Assembly (NCBI RefSeq): GCF_932526225.1
Contig: NC_064045.1
Location: 6,556,998 to 6,620,997 of the forward strand
From: Nematostella vectensis
Taxonomy: Eukaryota > Cnidaria > Anthozoa > Actiniaria > Edwardsiidae
Length of the DNA stretch: 64,000 nucleotides
Reading direction: 5' to 3'
The notes beneath the pieces are model-generated. The model searched no databases and had not been told where the DNA came from. It saw nothing but the letters and a program-made list of their open reading frames with translations. The position numbers and the translations under genes are program-made. The stretch's first letter is position 1, and each line of letters starts with the position of its first letter. Positions 60,888-64,000 of this stretch are shown here, one piece after another.

Positions 60888-61237
60888 TTTGACTTAAATA
60901 ACTAGAGGTGGACTGGGCACCACAGGTAAAAACCAAGCCAGTTCCAGAGCCAACATCAAAATGTGTTATTCAATCGTTATTATAATACAGTATAATGCAA
61001 GTCGTTGTAAAAAAAAAAAAAAAAAAAACTGCTAGCTTAAAGTTTAACATTACCTAAGAGTTCAATAATATGAATTTCTCTTTCTTCTTTTATCAACAAC
61101 AACAACAACAAAAAACATATTTAAACGATATTTTGGGTTCCCTGTGTTTGGAAGAAACGCCGCTGGTATCTGCAGGCTCGACAACATAATCTTTGCAAAA
61201 AGCAAATAAGTTCAAATGTTCCAAACGTCATTTGATC
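60888..61237. promoter_or_regulatory. Divergent GTF3C4 / NTAN1 promoter interval
   Basis: Only 350 bp separate the two start codons. There is a poly-A run (61011-61028) and a CAA repeat, but no TATA box near the starts. A compact bidirectional promoter is the simplest reading, inferred from position only. Confidence 0.55.
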
Positions 61238-63605
61238 ATGCCATTGATAGTTGAAGGAACACTTGTTGATGAAACCATAAGCAACATAAATGATCTTGTG
61301 AAAAGATTTCCGCTTTTAAAGGTGAGCGAAAAAAACACGAATTTTAATTCGTCTACGAAATTTTCTTTACTAAACAGTTTCTTTTTCAGGCAAGATCGGA
61401 TTCTCTCATCAGACAGGCTTGTAAAGATGTGGGAAAGGCAGGACTGGTTTATGTCCATCAAAGAGAGTATGCAACTGTCACTACACAGGATGGTTTGTGG
61501 TTCAGGCCCGTTTTTTTCTTGGGGGGGGGGGGGGGGCGAAAGTTGAAAAATGGACCTAATTTTTACCGGGGGGGGGGGGGGGGGGGGAAGAGTTCTCTGA
61601 TAAAAATCTGATCACCCCTGAAAGAACAAATAGGGATTTTTTATGCCTTTGCAGTATCTCCAAGGGACGTTTATTTTAGGATTTGGCTAGCATATGCTTT
61701 ATAATTTTGTCTACAAATAGCATGTCTATTGAGAACCGAAAGTGGACTTTCGACCGTTGTGTGTGTGTGTGTGGGGGGTGCGTTCGCGCCCCCTGCACCC
61801 CCCTTGAGTACTGGCCTGTGGTTATCTCGAATAGTCGGGGTGGGGCAAGGGGGCATTTTTAATAATGGGGGAGGGGGGCACTTTTCAGAAAAGTGTAATG
61901 GGAAAATAGGAAATGTATGTGAAATAATGCAAGGGGAAAGGGGTTAAGTACACTATAAATGTTTAACAAATCTTAGCATTTTACAAGTTCCAAAATGTCA
62001 AATCTCTTAGCTGTATATATAACATAGCTGTCAATTCAACTTGGACAGAAATCTTGTGAAATCTGGTGAAATACACTAAATATGTCTAAAAACCCAAGAC
62101 AGTCAGTGTGGGTGAATACAGAGAATGTGATGAGGTTTAAAATCTTGTGACACCCAGCTAATGCGGGTGAGTTAACAGCTATGATATAGCTTATCTTTAT
62201 TCCAAAAAGTTATTTTCTGAATTTTGTCATAAGCCCCAGCTCCACCACCCTGCCCCAGTATGGAGAAACTTCTTTCTTACTGTTATGCCCACCCCAATCT
62301 TGTAAGGTGATTTTTTTGGTAATCTATATATTCATGCTCTCATTGTGTAGAAAACATCCATATTATAGGATCTGGTGATGCTACCACCTGTCAGATAATT
62401 GTCCTACAGGAAAAAGGTAAGGCTTACAACTGATCCAGTGGTTCGTTTTAGGTCACTGCATAGATCTTAAAATACTTTACACTGAATTGGATTTGTCGCA
62501 TCAGCAAAGTCAAGCAGGCGAAGGCATTTATTTTCTTCAAACAGGCATTTTTTAATCAAAAAGGGGGGTGGATATCCACCCAATCCACCCCCCATGTATC
62601 CGCCAAAGCCCTAAGCAAAGTCTTTAGATGATGTGTTTACACAAACAGATTGCTATTTGTTCTCTGGCCCCTTAAGGAGTAGGTAGAGAGTATATGGGTT
62701 ACAGGCAAATTTTTTTAAAATCTTAGACTTCTAGCATAACATAATGTCTGTTGCCCTCTCAAGATATCCCTGGTTAAATGTGTGTGTGTGTGACCTACAA
62801 ACAGAAGTTTTTTTTAACTCATACACATATGTGCATACCCAGGATTGGCTGAGAGGGGCGTGCAGTCATAGAAATCATATGGGGAAAGTACTTGAAGATT
62901 CCTTAATAAGAAATGACCCACTTTTTTCCTGTGTACCTGTACACACTCTACTTTAGTGTGTTTGGCTATATATTCATTGGAGTCAGTTAACACAACCGCA
63001 CGCTTTGGTTTGCGAATATAGACTGATCTTTAATCACAGTATTTACAACTTTTGGCATACGCCATGACCTTATATGGTTTTACAAATAATCAATATCAAT
63101 AACGTCATCTCTGTTATATGATACTTAAGTAAAGTGTGCTTAATACACTAGATCTACCAAATAAGAAAATTGAGCAAGTTTCAATAAAGTACATTTTTAT
63201 CAAGCATGCTCAGTTATAGTCAATGCATGCTGGTTTACAGCATGTAAATTGTAAATTCTTTGCCTCATTTTCCATTTAAGATTTTGTTAGAGAATGGATC
63301 CTCAGCTAGCAGAGGGTGACTTATATGTATGAGAATGAATTTTCAACTAGAAATGGTGTCCCATGTAAAAAAGAATGAACTTTCAGCTTGATGAGGTGAT
63401 CCAATATACTTCAATTTTTAGTGTCTGTTTAACACTTTTTATTAGTATTATGGTCTTATGTTTCTTTTGTTTCTACTCCTTCCTTTTTTTCAGATTCAGG
63501 TGTAACATGCTTAGCGCATCTGGATGGGAGTGAAATGGAAGAGGCTGTGTCATCAATGGTACAATCCATACAGGGACACTCAAGTGTTCAACAAGATCCA
63601 TTACA
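61238..63605 (+). CDS. NTAN1: Protein N-terminal asparagine amidohydrolase, N-terminal exons (partial)
   Basis: Enzyme that deamidates N-terminal Asn to Asp, the first step of the Asn branch of the Arg/N-degron pathway. Exons 61238-61321, 61390-61492, 62351-62416 and 63494-63605 join in phase. Together they give about 121 residues: MPLIVEGTLVDETI..., a block GLVYVHQREYATV, the active-site block SGDATTCQIIVLQE and GVTCLAHLDGSE. The cysteine of DATTC (residue 76) corresponds to the catalytic Cys known in mammalian NTAN1. The start was chosen because MPL(I/L)VEG matches the mature vertebrate N-terminus; an upstream in-frame Met at 61193 is less likely. The gene continues off the right edge (human protein about 310 residues). 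Confidence 0.92.
61515..61605. repeat. Long G-runs in NTAN1 intron 2
   Basis: Two runs of about 15 and 19 G within 90 bp. They could form G-quadruplexes and are likely difficult for assembly. Confidence 0.7.
62025..62190. repeat. MITE family 4, copy 3
   Basis: Bounded by CATAGCTGTCAATTCAAC and GAGTTAACAGCTATG, the same inverted termini as the copies in GTF3C4 introns; the interior has diverged. Confidence 0.6.
62826..62950. repeat. Dispersed repeat copy (family at 4183 and 39163)
   Basis: 'CCCAGGATTGGCTGAGAGG', 'GTGCAGTCATAGAAATCATAT' and 'CCTGTGTACCTG' match the earlier copies; the G-run is shorter here. Confidence 0.65.
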
Positions 63606-64000
63606 GTAGGGATCATATATTATTATAATATGCCTATAATGCAAAAAAGGGGTATTTCCATGGTTTTATCTTGAGCTCCAAGGTGTATCCAGGGGCTGGG
63701 GTGGATTGAGAGGGTTAGTTTGGTTGGCTATCCAACCCTTATTTTGTTTCATTTCTGATATCACTTACTCACCCCTTTTTCTCATGTCCACTATTCTTAT
63801 TGACATTCTCTACTGCCATAGTAGAGTCCAAATTAGAGTGATTTTACTGAAAATGGTAAAAAAAGGCCAATAAGATCCTTGTATGGTACCCTGTTTTTGG
63901 TCTCCTGTATCTACTGTACCCCTGTAATCCTATAAGGTACATACCAGTAGTATTCTATTGAATTTTATTCCTCTCATCTGTAATCAGAATTGATGTACAT
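63606..64000. other. NTAN1 intron 4 (partial), no feature seen
   Basis: Sequence after the exon 4 donor (GTAGGG at 63606). No further NTAN1 exon was recognised before the window ends. Confidence 0.5.

Noticed and set aside
62566-62581. 16-bp perfect palindrome GGGTGGATATCCACCC
   Set aside because: Too short to distinguish from chance in a G/C-run region and not repeated in the window.

Overview
The window is a piece of animal nuclear genome. Its genes are split into many exons with GT-AG introns, spacing is long, base composition is AT-rich, and the intervening DNA is full of trinucleotide (ATC/CAT) microsatellites, MITEs, tRNA-derived SINEs, Penelope-like and LTR retroelements. The protein sequences are close to vertebrate orthologues, and intron content together with a U12-type intron fit a slowly evolving invertebrate. 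An anthozoan cnidarian (anemone or coral) is my best guess, but it is an inference and no species-specific marker was seen.

Layout from left to right. (1) 1-2591, minus strand: the first three coding exons of a Rac1 small GTPase; the rest lies off the left edge. (2) 3825-31524, plus strand: a complete DNA ligase I gene, 27 coding exons, 959 codons. Its introns hold an LTR retrotransposon with identical LTRs (7588-11218), a TIR transposon with a MADF-like ORF (17992-18890), foldback elements, SINEs, and an orphan C-terminal half of a rhodopsin-type GPCR (27562-28101). (3) 32630-49475, plus strand: a complete RINT1 gene (NRZ/Dsl1 ER tether), 13 coding exons, 736 codons, with one U12-type intron and a Penelope fragment followed by an intact hammerhead ribozyme. 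(4) 51609-60887, minus strand: a TFIIIC subunit GTF3C4-like gene, 8 coding exons, convergent with RINT1. (5) From 61238, plus strand: the first four coding exons of NTAN1 (N-terminal asparagine amidohydrolase), cut by the right edge and sharing a ~350-bp divergent promoter interval with GTF3C4.

The genes are unrelated housekeeping genes (actin signalling, DNA replication/repair, membrane traffic, Pol III transcription, N-degron proteolysis), so no operon-like co-function is implied.

The most unusual signal is recurrent tandem duplication that starts or stops at exon edges. In LIG1 and RINT1 at least seven splice junctions have extra copies of the exon edge plus its splice site next to the real one. 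The extreme case is LIG1 exon 9, whose last ~27 bp and GTAAGT donor are repeated 16 times in a 45-bp, in-frame, stop-free array (12845-13560). These arrays create many competing splice sites inside essential genes and are the main candidate for something not described before. All calls were made by eye; no alignment or database search was run.
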